A DNA stretch of 64,000 nucleotides from Microbacteriaceae bacterium (GTDB lineage: Bacteria; Actinomycetota; Actinomycetes; Actinomycetales; Microbacteriaceae). The stretch lies in NCBI GenBank assembly GCA_019638805.1, contig JAHBTA010000007.1, forward strand, positions 24,189 to 88,188, in the 5' to 3' direction. The notes under the pieces are model-generated. The model saw only the letters and a list, made by a program, of their open reading frames with translations, ran no database searches and had not been told where the DNA came from. Below, one piece after another: positions 14,388-23,700 of this stretch. The translations under genes were made by a program, and so were the position numbers. Every line of letters begins with the position of its first letter. Position 1 is the first letter of the stretch.

Positions 14388-15707
14388 ATGAATTCACTGC
14401 AAAGAACGCCCCTCAGGGCAGCGGCCGTCCTCGGAATGGCAACCGTGATCCTGCTCGCCGGCTGCGCTGGCGGCGGGGGATCAGGCTCGACGGGCGTGGA
14501 TGGCGACTACGTCGCACCCGAGTCCGACATCGAGGCGACGCTCACCGTCGCTACCGCGGGAGGCACCGAGGATGCCGCCCTGTACGACGCGGCGACCGCC
14601 CGGTTCAACGAGCGGTTCCCCAACGTGACGGTCGAGAACAACTTTACGAACAGCGCGAGCTGGACCGACTACATCAACAAACTGCTGTCGCAGATAGCCG
14701 CCGGCGACTCACCGGACGTCATCACCATGGCGACTGAGGGAATTGAGTTCGGCTTCAGCAAGGACTTGTTCCTCCCGCTCGACAACTACATCGATCAAGA
14801 CCAGGAAGCCCAGGACCTGCTCGCCGACATCGCGGACCCGCTCGTCGAGAGCTTTCAGAAAGACGGTGAGACCTACCTCCTGCCCAACAACTGGAACGCG
14901 ATGGTGATGTTCTACAACACCAGGATGTTCGAGGAGGCGGGAATCGAGCGGCCGAGCGATAACTGGACGATTGACGAGTTCCTGGAGATCGCCCAGAAAC
15001 TGACCACCGGTTCGGGCGACGACAAGGTGTTCGGGTTCGGCATCCCGTCCTTCTCGTGGGCACTTCAGCCGTGGTTGTATTCGCACGGCGCCTCGTGGGC
15101 GTCCGATGACCTGACAGAGCCGACGCTCGACTCGCCCGAGATGGTCGAGGCGATGCAGTTCCTGCAGGACCTCGTGCTCGAGTACGAGGTGTCGCCCCAG
15201 ATTGCGGGGTCCGATCCTTACCAGCTGTTCCCCGCGGAGAAGGTCGCGATGACCGCTGGTGGCAGCTTTATGATGGTGCCCCTCCAGGATGCAGGAATGG
15301 ACGACTACGACCTGCTGCCCTGGCCGAAGGATGTCTCGCAGACCAGCGTGTTCGGCACCTCCGGCGTATCCATCTACAAGGATTCCCAGAACAAGGACCT
15401 GGCTTGGGAGTACCTCAAGGAGCTCGCCGGGCAGGAGTCCCAGATGGACTACGCGGTAGCGAGGACGAACACTCCGACGACCCGCACGGCGGCGATGTCC
15501 CCGGAGTTCCTGGGAACCATTCCGCAACACGCTTCGTTGTTCTACGACACCATCGAAATGGCGAAGTCGATCGATGCGCCGACCTTCTACCCGACTCTCG
15601 AGCCGGCCTTCCAGCGGGCGCTGGAGGAGATAATGGGTGGCGCAGATCCGTACACGGCGCTCCACAAGGCGAACGAAGAAGTAAAGGCGTCCATCAGTAA
15701 TGACTGA
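14388..15707 (+). CDS. Sugar ABC transporter substrate-binding lipoprotein
   Basis: 439-aa extracellular solute-binding protein of the carbohydrate (CUT1) class. Signal with lipobox VILLAGC (Cys about residue 23), then ATLTVATAGGTEDAALYD and the family fingerprint ARFNERFPNVTVE, SPDVITMATEG and MFYNTRMFEEAGI. ATG 14388 is preceded by AAAGGA. First gene of the operon with two permeases; the ABC ATPase is absent, so a shared chromosomal MsmK-like ATPase is likely. Substrate unknown; the isomerases downstream suggest a small sugar or polyol. Confidence 0.92.
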   Translation: MNSLQRTPLRAAAVLGMATVILLAGCAGGGGSGSTGVDGDYVAPESDIEATLTVATAGGTEDAALYDAATARFNERFPNVTVENNFTNSASWTDYINKLLSQIAAGDSPDVITMATEGIEFGFSKDLFLPLDNYIDQDQEAQDLLADIADPLVESFQKDGETYLLPNNWNAMVMFYNTRMFEEAGIERPSDNWTIDEFLEIAQKLTTGSGDDKVFGFGIPSFSWALQPWLYSHGASWASDDLTEPTLDSPEMVEAMQFLQDLVLEYEVSPQIAGSDPYQLFPAEKVAMTAGGSFMMVPLQDAGMDDYDLLPWPKDVSQTSVFGTSGVSIYKDSQNKDLAWEYLKELAGQESQMDYAVARTNTPTTRTAAMSPEFLGTIPQHASLFYDTIEMAKSIDAPTFYPTLEPAFQRALEEIMGGADPYTALHKANEEVKASISND

Positions 15708-16650
15708 TCGACTGTCCACCGGTGCATGGTGGACGACCCGGCGGGCGGCGCTGAAAAGGCCCGCCCGCCGGGGGGCCCTCCGTGGGGACACGCTCGCTGG
15801 ATACCTGTTCGTCGGCCCATCGGTCCTCGGGTTCCTCATATTCGTTCTCGGGCCCCTGCTCGCGGTGGCGTTCTTCAGCTTCACGAAGTACGACGTCATT
15901 AGCCCTCCCGAATTCGTGGGCTTCGCGAACTATGCGCGAATGTTCACGGACACGCGCATGGGGACGGTGTGGGTGAACACGCTGGTCTACGTGGCCGCGG
16001 CGGTGGTGCTGATCAACGGGATCGCGCTGCTTCTCGCCGTGCTCATCAGCCAGAAGCTCCCGACATGGGTGACGTACGTCTTTCGCTCGGTGTACTTCTT
16101 CCCATCTCTCATCGCGTTGGTGTACGTGTCCCTCATCTTCCAGGGCCTTTTCCAGAAGGACACCGGGATCGTCAACTACTACATCCAGGCACTCGGGGGA
16201 GAGCCCATCGGGTGGCTGTCCGATGGTGACCAGGCTCGCATGAGCGTCATCATCGTGGACGTGTGGCGCAACGTGGGCTTCGCGATGCTGATTTTCGTGG
16301 CTGCCATCCAGGACGTCCCCAAGGATGTCGCCGACGCCGCCCAGATCGACGGGGCTGGTCCGTTCACGGTCTTCCGCAAGATAACCGTTCCGTTGATCAG
16401 CCAAGCGATCTTCTTCAACGTGACTATTACGGTGATCGGTGCCTTCCAGATCTACGAGTCGATCATCGTGCTCACCGGCGGAGGTCCGGGGGACTCGACC
16501 CGCAGCGTCGTGATGTACATCGCCGAGAAGGCGTTCTCCTCGTTCCAGATGGGCTACGCCTCCGCGATCTCAGTGGTGCTCTTCCTCATCATCCTCACCA
16601 TCACGCTCATCCAATTCCGAATCAGAAAGTCGTGGGTGCACTATGAGTGA
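15700..16650 (+). CDS. Sugar ABC transporter permease (MalF type)
   Basis: 316-aa membrane protein with six hydrophobic segments. The EAA loop, which contacts the ATPase, is seen as VPKDVADAAQIDGAGPFTVF followed by RKITVPL (about residues 206-232). N terminus is basic, then LAGYLFVGPSVLGFLIF. Start overlaps the binding-protein stop by 8 nt and its end overlaps the next permease by 8 nt, so the three are translated together. Confidence 0.93.
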   Translation: MTDRLSTGAWWTTRRAALKRPARRGALRGDTLAGYLFVGPSVLGFLIFVLGPLLAVAFFSFTKYDVISPPEFVGFANYARMFTDTRMGTVWVNTLVYVAAAVVLINGIALLLAVLISQKLPTWVTYVFRSVYFFPSLIALVYVSLIFQGLFQKDTGIVNYYIQALGGEPIGWLSDGDQARMSVIIVDVWRNVGFAMLIFVAAIQDVPKDVADAAQIDGAGPFTVFRKITVPLISQAIFFNVTITVIGAFQIYESIIVLTGGGPGDSTRSVVMYIAEKAFSSFQMGYASAISVVLFLIILTITLIQFRIRKSWVHYE

Positions 16651-17530
16651 GTCTGTGATCCGATCCGCTCGGATGCCGTCGACCACCTCGACTCGCAAGC
16701 GTCGGCGCTGGAGCGTCGCCAAGATACTCTCCCTCGTGATCCTCGTCATCGGGGCGCTGGGCATGATGGCGCCCTTCGTCTACATGCTGGTCACTTCCCT
16801 CAAATCGTCCGCCAACGCCTACGACCTGCCGCCGACCTGGATCCCGACCGAGTTCGAGTGGGGCAACTACCAGCGCGCCCTCACCGACCAAGTGCCACTG
16901 CTGCTGAACATGCTCAACAGCGCCATCATCGCCATCGCCTCCACGCTCGGCCTACTCATCACGGCGCCAATGGCCGGCTACGCCTTCGCGCGCCTCAAAT
17001 TCCGCGGCAGCAGTGTGATGTTCATCACACTGCTGGCATCGCTGATGGTGCCCATCCAAGTTACGATCATCCCGCTCTGGCTGATCATGAGAAACCTCGG
17101 GCTCATCAACAGCCCGCTCAGTTTGATCCTCCCGGCCGTGACCGGCGCGTTCGGGGTGTTCCTGATGCGCCAGTTCTTTCTGACGGTGCCGAACGAAATC
17201 CTCGAAGCCGCCAAGATCGACGGAGCGAACGCGTGGAAGACGTACAGCCTGATCGCTCTGCCTCTCGTGAAGCACGGGCTCAGCACCCTGGGCGTCATCA
17301 CGTTCCTCGCGAGCTGGAACGCTTACTTCGCTCCATCCATCTTCCTCAACAGCATTCAATCAGCTACCCTTCCGATGGGCCTCGTCCTAATGCTCGGACC
17401 CTACGGAACCGGTCAGATTAACGTGATCATGGCCGCGACCGCGTTCGCCATCGCGCCAGCCTTCCTGGTCTACCTGATTGCGCAGAGGTGGATCATCACG
17501 AGCCTCACGCAGTCCGCGGTGAAGGGCTGA
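16643..17530 (+). CDS. Sugar ABC transporter permease (MalG type)
   Basis: 295-aa partner permease. Six hydrophobic segments; EAA loop VPNEILEAAKIDGANAWKTY (about residues 183-202) followed by SLIALPL. Typical MalG-like start with a basic N terminus (STRKRRRWS) and MAPFVYMLVTSLKSS. Pairs with the preceding MalF-type protein to form the membrane channel for the substrate bound by the lipoprotein. Confidence 0.93.
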   Translation: MSESVIRSARMPSTTSTRKRRRWSVAKILSLVILVIGALGMMAPFVYMLVTSLKSSANAYDLPPTWIPTEFEWGNYQRALTDQVPLLLNMLNSAIIAIASTLGLLITAPMAGYAFARLKFRGSSVMFITLLASLMVPIQVTIIPLWLIMRNLGLINSPLSLILPAVTGAFGVFLMRQFFLTVPNEILEAAKIDGANAWKTYSLIALPLVKHGLSTLGVITFLASWNAYFAPSIFLNSIQSATLPMGLVLMLGPYGTGQINVIMAATAFAIAPAFLVYLIAQRWIITSLTQSAVKG

Positions 17531-17536
17531 CGCGCC

Positions 17537-17989
17537 ATGAAGCTGGCCATCGGTTGCGATAACGCCGCGTTCGCACTTCGCGACGTGCTCGCCGAGTACA
17601 TTCGTGAGTCCCACCCCGAGATCGAACTCGTCGACTTCGGGCTGCAAGACGACTCCGGGAAGGACTACCCCGACGTGGCGATCACGGTGGCGGAGGCGGT
17701 CGCCTCGGGCCGGGTGGATCGTGCGCTTCTGCTATGCGGGACCGGCCTCGGCGTAGCCATCGCCGCGAACAAGGTGGCGGGAGTCCGCGCCGCGACCTGT
17801 CACGACGTGTACTCGGCGCAACGGGCCCAGCTGAGCAACGACGCGCAGATCATCACGATGGGGTCTAGGGTGATCGGGCCCGAACTCGCGAAGGTCGTCC
17901 TCGACGCCTACCTGTCGTCGTCCTTCGCGGGGGGCAAATCGTCCGGCAAGGTCGACAAGATCTCGGCATACGAGCAGACGCACCGTTAG
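17537..17989 (+). CDS. RpiB/LacAB-family sugar-phosphate isomerase
   Basis: 150-aa cytoplasmic isomerase. Family signature CGTGLGVAIAANKVAGVRAA (residues 66-85) and CHDVYSAQRAQLSNDAQI, with the catalytic Cys at 66 and His/Asp in the next block. Six nucleotides after the permease stop, so part of the transport operon. In erythritol-type pathways an RpiB homologue (EryI) converts D-erythrulose 4-phosphate to D-erythrose 4-phosphate, and a TIM homologue acts just before it; both types are neighbours here. Ribose 5-phosphate or other substrates are also possible. Confidence 0.88.
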   Translation: MKLAIGCDNAAFALRDVLAEYIRESHPEIELVDFGLQDDSGKDYPDVAITVAEAVASGRVDRALLLCGTGLGVAIAANKVAGVRAATCHDVYSAQRAQLSNDAQIITMGSRVIGPELAKVVLDAYLSSSFAGGKSSGKVDKISAYEQTHR

Positions 17990-18035
17990 TCCGGGTGCCG
18001 GACATCGGCTTCGATCATGACGCGGGACTGGGACG

Positions 18036-18803
18036 CTACCGCAAGAATCGATCACACGCCTCGTCGAGAACTTGGCCAAACGCCGTCGCCTGATGGGCGA
18101 ATCGACCGAGGAAGAGTCCATCCAATTCAGGTAGCGAACCGAGTAGGCCAGGACCGGCGCTGCCTCCGTAGATGATTCTCACGTCGGCATCCGGATAGTC
18201 GCGGCGCAGTTCGGCGCGCAGCTCTTGCACCACATGGTTCACATACGAGGGACGGGCGGGGACCTGGGCCCCGATAGCCCAGCTCGGCTCGTACGCGAGC
18301 GTGAGACGCGCGCCAGGATTCCCCTCGACGGCGGCTCTGACTTGTTTCCGGCAGAATCGCGCGGCCCGCCGGGGCGTCGTCGCTCGAGGCTCACCGATGC
18401 AGAGGAGAACCTGGAGTCCAGCAGCCATCGCCGCCTCATACTTTCGGTGAACTACGTGACTAGTCTCCCCGAACCACGTGCGTCGCTCGTAGTGCCCGAC
18501 CTCTGCGATCGTCACCCCCATGTCCGCCACCATCGTCGCGGGAGTCTCACCGGTGAGTGCACCGCTTCCCCAACTCACGTCTTGGGCACCGACTCTGACT
18601 CCGGTGCCGTCGAGGATCGCGACGGCACGCTCGATCAGGGGCAGAGATGGGATCACGAACGGCACGATGTCGTACTCGGCGAGGTGAGGGCGCGACAGGA
18701 CGACCCCCCGGATGGCAACCAACCAGTCGACCGTTTCGCGATAAGACAGGTATGCCTTGGTGCTAGCGCCGACCAGCTGGCTCCGAACGTCGGGACTAGC
18801 CAT
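18036..18803 (-). CDS. Triose-phosphate isomerase-like sugar-phosphate isomerase
   Basis: 255-aa TIM-barrel enzyme. Catalytic elements visible: Lys in VGASTKAYL (about residue 16), His in AEVGHYERRTWFGE (about 103) and Glu in LAYEPSWAIG (about 170), plus the phosphate loop IIYGGSAGPG (about 209-218). The changed N-terminal motif (STK for NWK) and GHYERR are as in TIM relatives acting on other sugars, for instance EryH of tetritol pathways, rather than housekeeping TpiA. Transcribed against the transport operon. Substrate not proven. Confidence 0.8.
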   Translation of the reverse strand: MASPDVRSQLVGASTKAYLSYRETVDWLVAIRGVVLSRPHLAEYDIVPFVIPSLPLIERAVAILDGTGVRVGAQDVSWGSGALTGETPATMVADMGVTIAEVGHYERRTWFGETSHVVHRKYEAAMAAGLQVLLCIGEPRATTPRRAARFCRKQVRAAVEGNPGARLTLAYEPSWAIGAQVPARPSYVNHVVQELRAELRRDYPDADVRIIYGGSAGPGLLGSLPELDGLFLGRFAHQATAFGQVLDEACDRFLR

Positions 18804-18877
18804 CCACGAGCATCCTTTGCTTGTCCGTCATGCAGCCAGCCTAGTTCCCTAAGACAAGTCGACTACCGAGCTCGTGG

Positions 18878-19184
18878 GTGCGGCGGTGCGAGTCGCAGGG
18901 CATACTGACGGAGTCGTGGTCGCCACTCGGTCGCGGCCGTGTCTTCGGTGTAGCCGCTCTGGAGCAGCTGGCTTCGAAGCACGAGAAGAGCGTCGCCCAA
19001 GTCGTACTGCGCTGGCATGTGCAACTCGGGTGCGAGGTCATCCCCGAAGTCCGTCACCCCCTCCCGGCTGGCCGAGAACCTCGACGGTTTCGACGTCGAG
19101 CTCGACGCCGACGACCTCGACGTCATCGCGTCGCTCGAGAACGGCGTCCGCACCGGCGACGATCCCGACACCTACAACGGCTGA
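18878..19184 (+). pseudogene. Aldo/keto reductase C-terminal fragment with frameshift
   Basis: Frame one reads GILTESWSPLGRGRVFGVAA and SVAQVVLRWHVQLGCEVIPEV; then, after about 19058, a shifted frame reads RLAENLDGFDVELDADDL and ends VRTGDDPDTYNG. Together these are the last third of an aldo/keto reductase. The N-terminal two thirds with the catalytic Tyr/Lys are missing, so it is dead. Possibly once the reductase or dehydrogenase of the sugar pathway. Confidence 0.75.
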
Positions 19185-19408
19185 CGAAAAAGAGGCCGAG
19201 CCCGAACCGATCTGTTCCGCGGAAGTACGTGGGCGATGGATAGGATGATGATCGTCTCCCTCGGGAGCAGGGTGCCGCCGGCGATCCGGGATAGGGCTGT
19301 GCGGGCGTAATGGTCCTGATGGGCCCGCAAACCTATGCTGCGTCAGTCGTCGTTGGTATGCTTGGTCAGGCGCATGTTGTCGCTTCTGACCTGTGAGACG
19401 AGCGAGGG
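19185..19408. other. Intergenic region before the LacI-type gene
   Basis: No intact gene. On the minus strand a short stretch reads ARTALSRIAGGTLLPRE (about 19230-19310), which looks like the end of a transposase or similar protein but is too short to name. The promoter of the regulator gene should be here. Confidence 0.3.
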
Positions 19409-20443
19409 ATGACCGCACGGAACCGGCCGAGCATCAAGGAGATCGCTGCACGAGCCGGCGTTGCGCCCTCGACCGTTTCCAATGCGCTCAATGATGTTCC
19501 CGAGGCCCGGGTAGCCGAGAAGACCCGGTACCGTATCAAGCAGGTCGCGGACGAGATGGGTTACGTGCCTAACAGCTTCGCCCGGGCGCTGCGCACCAAC
19601 CGCTCGCACACGCTGGCCCTGCTCAGCGATCTGGTGGCGACTACCCCCTACGCGGGAGAGCTGGTTCGCGGGGCTCATGAAGCGGCAATCTCGCGCGGGT
19701 TCCTTCTCATGATCGTGACCACGGGCAACGACCCCGATGTGCAGGCCTTGGGCATCCGAGCTCTCCGACAGCGCCAGATGGATGGGGTGCTGTATGCAGC
19801 GATGAGCCACCGCGTCGTGACATTGCCGGACAGTCTTTCCTCGGGCCCCCTCGTGGTAGTGAACGCCAGGTCGACCGACTCCCAGCAGGACTGCGTCTTT
19901 CCCGACGAATTCGATGGCGGATATTCGGCCACCAAGGTGATGCTCGACGCCGGTCATCGGCGGATCGGTTTGGTTCTGACATCAGAGTTCATTCCCGCGA
20001 GGTACGGTCGCCTCGACGGCTACCGCGCCGCGCTCGCGGAAGCCGGTGTCGAGTTTCATCCCGAGTTGGTTGCGGAGGGCCCCTCCGATAGCGAGGGGGG
20101 CTTCGATGCTGCAATCCAGCTGCTGAGCAGGCACGATCGGCCCACGGGACTGTTCTGTTTCAACGACCGCATGGCCATGGGTGCCTTCCGTGCCGCCAGG
20201 CGACTGGGCATGGCAATTCCCACTGACGTCTCGATCGTCGGGTTCGACAACCTCGAGATCATCGCCGGGGCGCTCGACCCGCCTCTCACCACGATCGCCC
20301 TTCCGTACTACGAGATGGGGGCCTGGGGAGTGAACAGGGTCATCGACAAGATCATGGGCGTTGGCCACGAGGACTCCGACCCCCACGTCGCGTTGCGAGG
20401 AACCTTGGTGGAACGAAGCTCGGTGGCGCGACCCCAGGGGTAG
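19409..20443 (+). CDS. LacI-family transcriptional regulator
   Basis: 344-aa repressor. N-terminal HTH with hinge: SIKEIAARAGVAPSTVSNAL (residues 8-27), then ANGSFARALR-like NSFARALRTNRSHTLALL. Periplasmic-binding-protein-like sensor domain from about residue 62 (FNDRMAMGAFRAARRLGM, VSIVGFDNLEI). Lies between the transport operon and the long minus-strand operon and probably controls one or both in response to the imported sugar. Convergent with the UPF0261 gene, 6 bp apart. Confidence 0.93.
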   Translation: MTARNRPSIKEIAARAGVAPSTVSNALNDVPEARVAEKTRYRIKQVADEMGYVPNSFARALRTNRSHTLALLSDLVATTPYAGELVRGAHEAAISRGFLLMIVTTGNDPDVQALGIRALRQRQMDGVLYAAMSHRVVTLPDSLSSGPLVVVNARSTDSQQDCVFPDEFDGGYSATKVMLDAGHRRIGLVLTSEFIPARYGRLDGYRAALAEAGVEFHPELVAEGPSDSEGGFDAAIQLLSRHDRPTGLFCFNDRMAMGAFRAARRLGMAIPTDVSIVGFDNLEIIAGALDPPLTTIALPYYEMGAWGVNRVIDKIMGVGHEDSDPHVALRGTLVERSSVARPQG

Positions 20444-20449
20444 CCGTCG

Positions 20450-21676
20450 CTAGTTCACCAGACCGAGGAAGGCCTCCATGACGGCGTCCGCGAACCGGGC
20501 GTCGTTGATGTGCGCCGGGATGCGGGTGACCGGGATGTCGAGGCGCAGCCGCGACTCCAGTTGCTCGATGAACACGTGGTCGGCCGCCTGGTCCGCGAAT
20601 GGTCCGCCGGGCGTGGCGTAGCTGTCGAAGCCCTCCGTCGGGATGACGACGTGGATCCGGCCCACAGCCCTGTTGAGCCGGGCTGCGAGCTCGTTCGCAA
20701 CCGTCTTCAGCTCGTCGACGGTGAGCCGCACCGCAGTCACCTGGGGATTGTGCTCGACGAGGGGACGGTCGGCAGTACGGAAGCGCTCGGGAACGGTGTC
20801 GAGCGCTCCGAAGTTGAGCACTTCGATGGCGCCGGGCACGATCACCTGGGGTACCCCCTTCTCTGTGGCGCCTAGAAGCCTTCGGTGCCCGGCGTTGAAG
20901 ACTCCGCCGTGTACGTCATCCGTGATCTCCTTGATCGTGAAGTCGATGACCCCGGTGATGACGCCTTGCTCGACGAGCTCTTCGAGGGCTCGACCGCCCG
21001 ACCCAACCGCGTGGAAGACGATCGCATCGAAACCGGCTTTTTCGAGCCCCTCGACGATACGCAGCGCGCCGACAGTCGTGACTCCCAGCATGGTCACGCC
21101 GATCGCCTGTCTGTCGGCGCGGAACTCTTCGGACGGTTCGGCCAGCACCATCCCCGCCATTGCGGCGGCCGCGTTGGTGAGGATCGGAATCGAGATGCGG
21201 TTGAGGCCCGCGATGTCGGTGACGGAATGCACCATGCAGACATCGCTTGAGCCCACATAGGGGCCGATATCGCCTGATGCCATCGTGGAGACCATTACTT
21301 TGGGAACCCCGAAGGGCAGCGTTCGCATCACGGCGGTGATGACCGCCGTGCCGCCTGAGCCGCCCAGGCCCAGAATGCCGTCGCAGCGACCCTCCGCGCG
21401 AAGTCGAGCCACGATCCGGGCGGCGCCTCGCTGCATCGTGGCGAGGGCGGCGGCCCGGGCGTCAGCGCCTTCATGAGCGTGCTGCAGCCGAGCGAGTTCT
21501 TCTCCGGCGGCGGCCGCCACCTCCTCTGCGCTGACGTCGGCGGACCAAGAATGGTGGCCGAGAACGCCGACATCGACGACCACTACATCCGTGCCCGCCC
21601 TGATCAGGCGCTCCGCTACGAACGCGTACTCACGCCCCTTGGTGTCGAGCGTGCCGAGCAGCACCACGGTCGGCAT
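20450..21676 (-). CDS. UPF0261 (Tm-1-like) protein
   Basis: 408-aa protein of the UPF0261 family, related to the ATP-binding N-terminal region of the plant Tm-1 protein. N terminus VVLLGTLDTKGREYAF, glycine-rich LGLGGSGGTAVITAVMRTLP (about residues 101-120), and SGDIGPYVGSSDVCMVHSVT. Bacterial members are nearly always adjacent to the PEP-hydrolase-like protein, as here (3-bp gap), and are thought to act together on a carbon compound. Biochemical role unknown. Last gene of the seven-gene operon 25936-20450. Confidence 0.85.
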   Translation of the reverse strand: MPTVVLLGTLDTKGREYAFVAERLIRAGTDVVVVDVGVLGHHSWSADVSAEEVAAAAGEELARLQHAHEGADARAAALATMQRGAARIVARLRAEGRCDGILGLGGSGGTAVITAVMRTLPFGVPKVMVSTMASGDIGPYVGSSDVCMVHSVTDIAGLNRISIPILTNAAAAMAGMVLAEPSEEFRADRQAIGVTMLGVTTVGALRIVEGLEKAGFDAIVFHAVGSGGRALEELVEQGVITGVIDFTIKEITDDVHGGVFNAGHRRLLGATEKGVPQVIVPGAIEVLNFGALDTVPERFRTADRPLVEHNPQVTAVRLTVDELKTVANELAARLNRAVGRIHVVIPTEGFDSYATPGGPFADQAADHVFIEQLESRLRLDIPVTRIPAHINDARFADAVMEAFLGLVN

Positions 21677-21679
21677 GGC

Positions 21680-22513
21680 TCACCTCTTGAGCGACAGGGA
21701 ATGGAACGCCTGGACGGTCGCGCCGATCGCCTCCTCCACCGGAAGCCGTTCGATGCTCGACGCTCCCAGGAAGCCGTCTACATCGACCCGGTCGAACACG
21801 GCCTGTACGCTCGTGGCGTCATCGAAGGGGCCGCCGTGCGCGACGACCCAGACGTCCGGGCGCACCGCCCGGGCAGCGGCCGTCATGGCCTCGACTTTCG
21901 AGCATGCCTCGTCGAGAGCGACTGCGTGCTGCGCGCCGATGAAGCCCCCGACCGTAAGGCCGACATGAGCACCGATGACGTCAGCTCCCGCCTTCGTCAT
22001 GGCCGCGGCCTCTTCCGGCGTGAAGGCATAGGCGACGGTGAAGATGTCGCGCCGGTTGCACTCGCCGATGAGGTCGATCTCCTTCGGGTAGCCGAGGTCG
22101 GTGGCATCGATGTGCTGGCGGAAGGTGCCGTCGTAGATGCCAGCGGTCGGAACGTTTGTGATGCCCGAGTACCCGAGTTCCATGAGTTGAGAGATGAGGG
22201 TGCCGATGTCGCGGTAGGGGTCACCTGCGCCGATCCCCGCGAGCACGGGTGTTGCCTTGACGACCGGAAGGATTTTCTGCGCGAGGTCGATGGTGATTCC
22301 GTTCGCGTCGCCGTAGGCGAGGTACCCCGAGAGCGAGCCGTGACCGTTCATCCGGAATGGGCCGGTGTTGTACGCCATCAGCGCATCGATCCCGGCTCGG
22401 TCGGCCGCCTTCGCCACGAGTCCGATGCCCGCGCCCCCTAGCAGTAGGGGCTCTCCCTTCCGCCGCCGTTCTGTGAAACGGCGTCGGATCTCTTTCCTGT
22501 CCATGCTTGGCAT
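21680..22513 (-). CDS. PEP-hydrolase-family TIM-barrel protein
   Basis: 277-aa TIM-barrel protein of the phosphoenolpyruvate hydrolase/isocitrate-lyase-like type. Motifs: GGAGIGLVAKAADRAGIDAL (about residues 25-44), AYGDANGITIDLAQ, VLAGIGAGDPYRDIG (about 90-104) and DVIGAHVGLTVGG. Partner of the UPF0261 protein downstream. In the isocitrate-lyase superfamily such folds do C-C or C-P bond chemistry on oxo-acids; the real substrate is not known. Either of two in-frame ATGs (22513, 22504) could start it. Confidence 0.8.
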   Translation of the reverse strand: MPSMDRKEIRRRFTERRRKGEPLLLGGAGIGLVAKAADRAGIDALMAYNTGPFRMNGHGSLSGYLAYGDANGITIDLAQKILPVVKATPVLAGIGAGDPYRDIGTLISQLMELGYSGITNVPTAGIYDGTFRQHIDATDLGYPKEIDLIGECNRRDIFTVAYAFTPEEAAAMTKAGADVIGAHVGLTVGGFIGAQHAVALDEACSKVEAMTAAARAVRPDVWVVAHGGPFDDATSVQAVFDRVDVDGFLGASSIERLPVEEAIGATVQAFHSLSLKR

Positions 22514-22527
22514 GCGATCTCCCGGTG

Positions 22528-23700
22528 CTAGGCGGACAACTGCTGGGACTGCCGGAATGCAGTTGCGACTCGCTCAGGGATCTGCACATCGACCTCTTCA
22601 CGCTCGTTGAGGCTGACGGCCAAGGCTTCCATCGTGATTGTGTTGATCACCGTTTCGGCGAGGCTGACCCGGGGCTGTGCTGAGCCCTGAACGACGTTCG
22701 CCACATTCAGGAGCTGGTCCTTGAAAGCGTTGGACGCGGGCACGGCGAAGGTGTCCGAGATCGTCTGGAACGCTCGCGACTGGTCGCGGTAGTCATGGGC
22801 GATCGAACTGCGGACCGTGATCGTGGTCGCGTCGTAGATGTTCCACGCTGCCGGCAGGTGCAGGGTGCCGTATTGCCCTGAGATCTGGATCTCCTGGTTG
22901 GTGTCGGACACCTCACTCGACTCGAGCAGACCGACCACTTCATTGTCGTAGTCGATCAGGCCCATGATCTTGTCGCTCGTGCCGTACTCGTTTTTCGCGC
23001 GGCCGAAGGCCGCAACGCGTGTCGGAACTCCACCGGCGAAGTGGGTAGACGCGTTCACCGCATACGTACCGATGTCATACAGGGCGCCGCCGCCCTGGTC
23101 GGCCCGGTACCGCCAGGGGCGATTGGGATCGTTGGGGTCGACCTTCGTTCCCACCATGCTCTTGTTGAAGTAGGTGAAGCTCGCTCGTACGTGGTCGATC
23201 TGCCCGAGCCTGCCGGATGCGATGATCTGCTCGATCTTCGCAATCGCCGGGTGGTGGCGGTACATGAACGCCTCGATGACCGTGGTGCCGGACGCCGCCG
23301 CCAGATCCCACACCCTGAGGGCTTGCTCGCCGGTGAGTACCAGAGGCTTCTCGCACAACACCAATCCGACACCGCCCGCGATGCACTGCTCGATCAGCTC
23401 GGGGTGAGTGCTGGGCCAGGTCGAGATGATCACACCGTCCAGTTCCTCAGCCTGGATCATCTCGCCCACGCTGCTGTAGGAGTTGGCCCAGCCGTAGGTC
23501 TCTGCAGCTGCTGCGGCCGCCGCAGGGTTCGCGTCCGAGGCGGCGACGATCGTGAACTGGTCGGGTACCGCCTGGGCGGCCAGCCCGTGCACGCCGGCGA
23601 TGAAGCCGGCACCGATAACGCCGAAGCGCGCCGGCAACGTGCTGCTCGTGGTCAGGTTCTTGTCGTTCCTCTTCTCATCGAGGACAGGTGGTTGGATCAT
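22528..23700 (-). CDS. Gfo/Idh/MocA-family oxidoreductase
   Basis: 390-aa NAD(P)-dependent sugar or polyol dehydrogenase. Rossmann motif FGVIGAGFIAGVHGLA (about residues 28-43) and the family motif LVLCEKPLVLTGEQ (about 113) with the catalytic-region Lys. C-terminal alpha/beta domain contains a conserved DIGTYAVN. The upstream gene's stop overlaps its start. Likely oxidises or reduces the sugar-like substrate of the cluster at a ring hydroxyl; such enzymes also make 3-keto sugars. Confidence 0.9.
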   Translation of the reverse strand: MIQPPVLDEKRNDKNLTTSSTLPARFGVIGAGFIAGVHGLAAQAVPDQFTIVAASDANPAAAAAAAETYGWANSYSSVGEMIQAEELDGVIISTWPSTHPELIEQCIAGGVGLVLCEKPLVLTGEQALRVWDLAAASGTTVIEAFMYRHHPAIAKIEQIIASGRLGQIDHVRASFTYFNKSMVGTKVDPNDPNRPWRYRADQGGGALYDIGTYAVNASTHFAGGVPTRVAAFGRAKNEYGTSDKIMGLIDYDNEVVGLLESSEVSDTNQEIQISGQYGTLHLPAAWNIYDATTITVRSSIAHDYRDQSRAFQTISDTFAVPASNAFKDQLLNVANVVQGSAQPRVSLAETVINTITMEALAVSLNEREEVDVQIPERVATAFRQSQQLSA

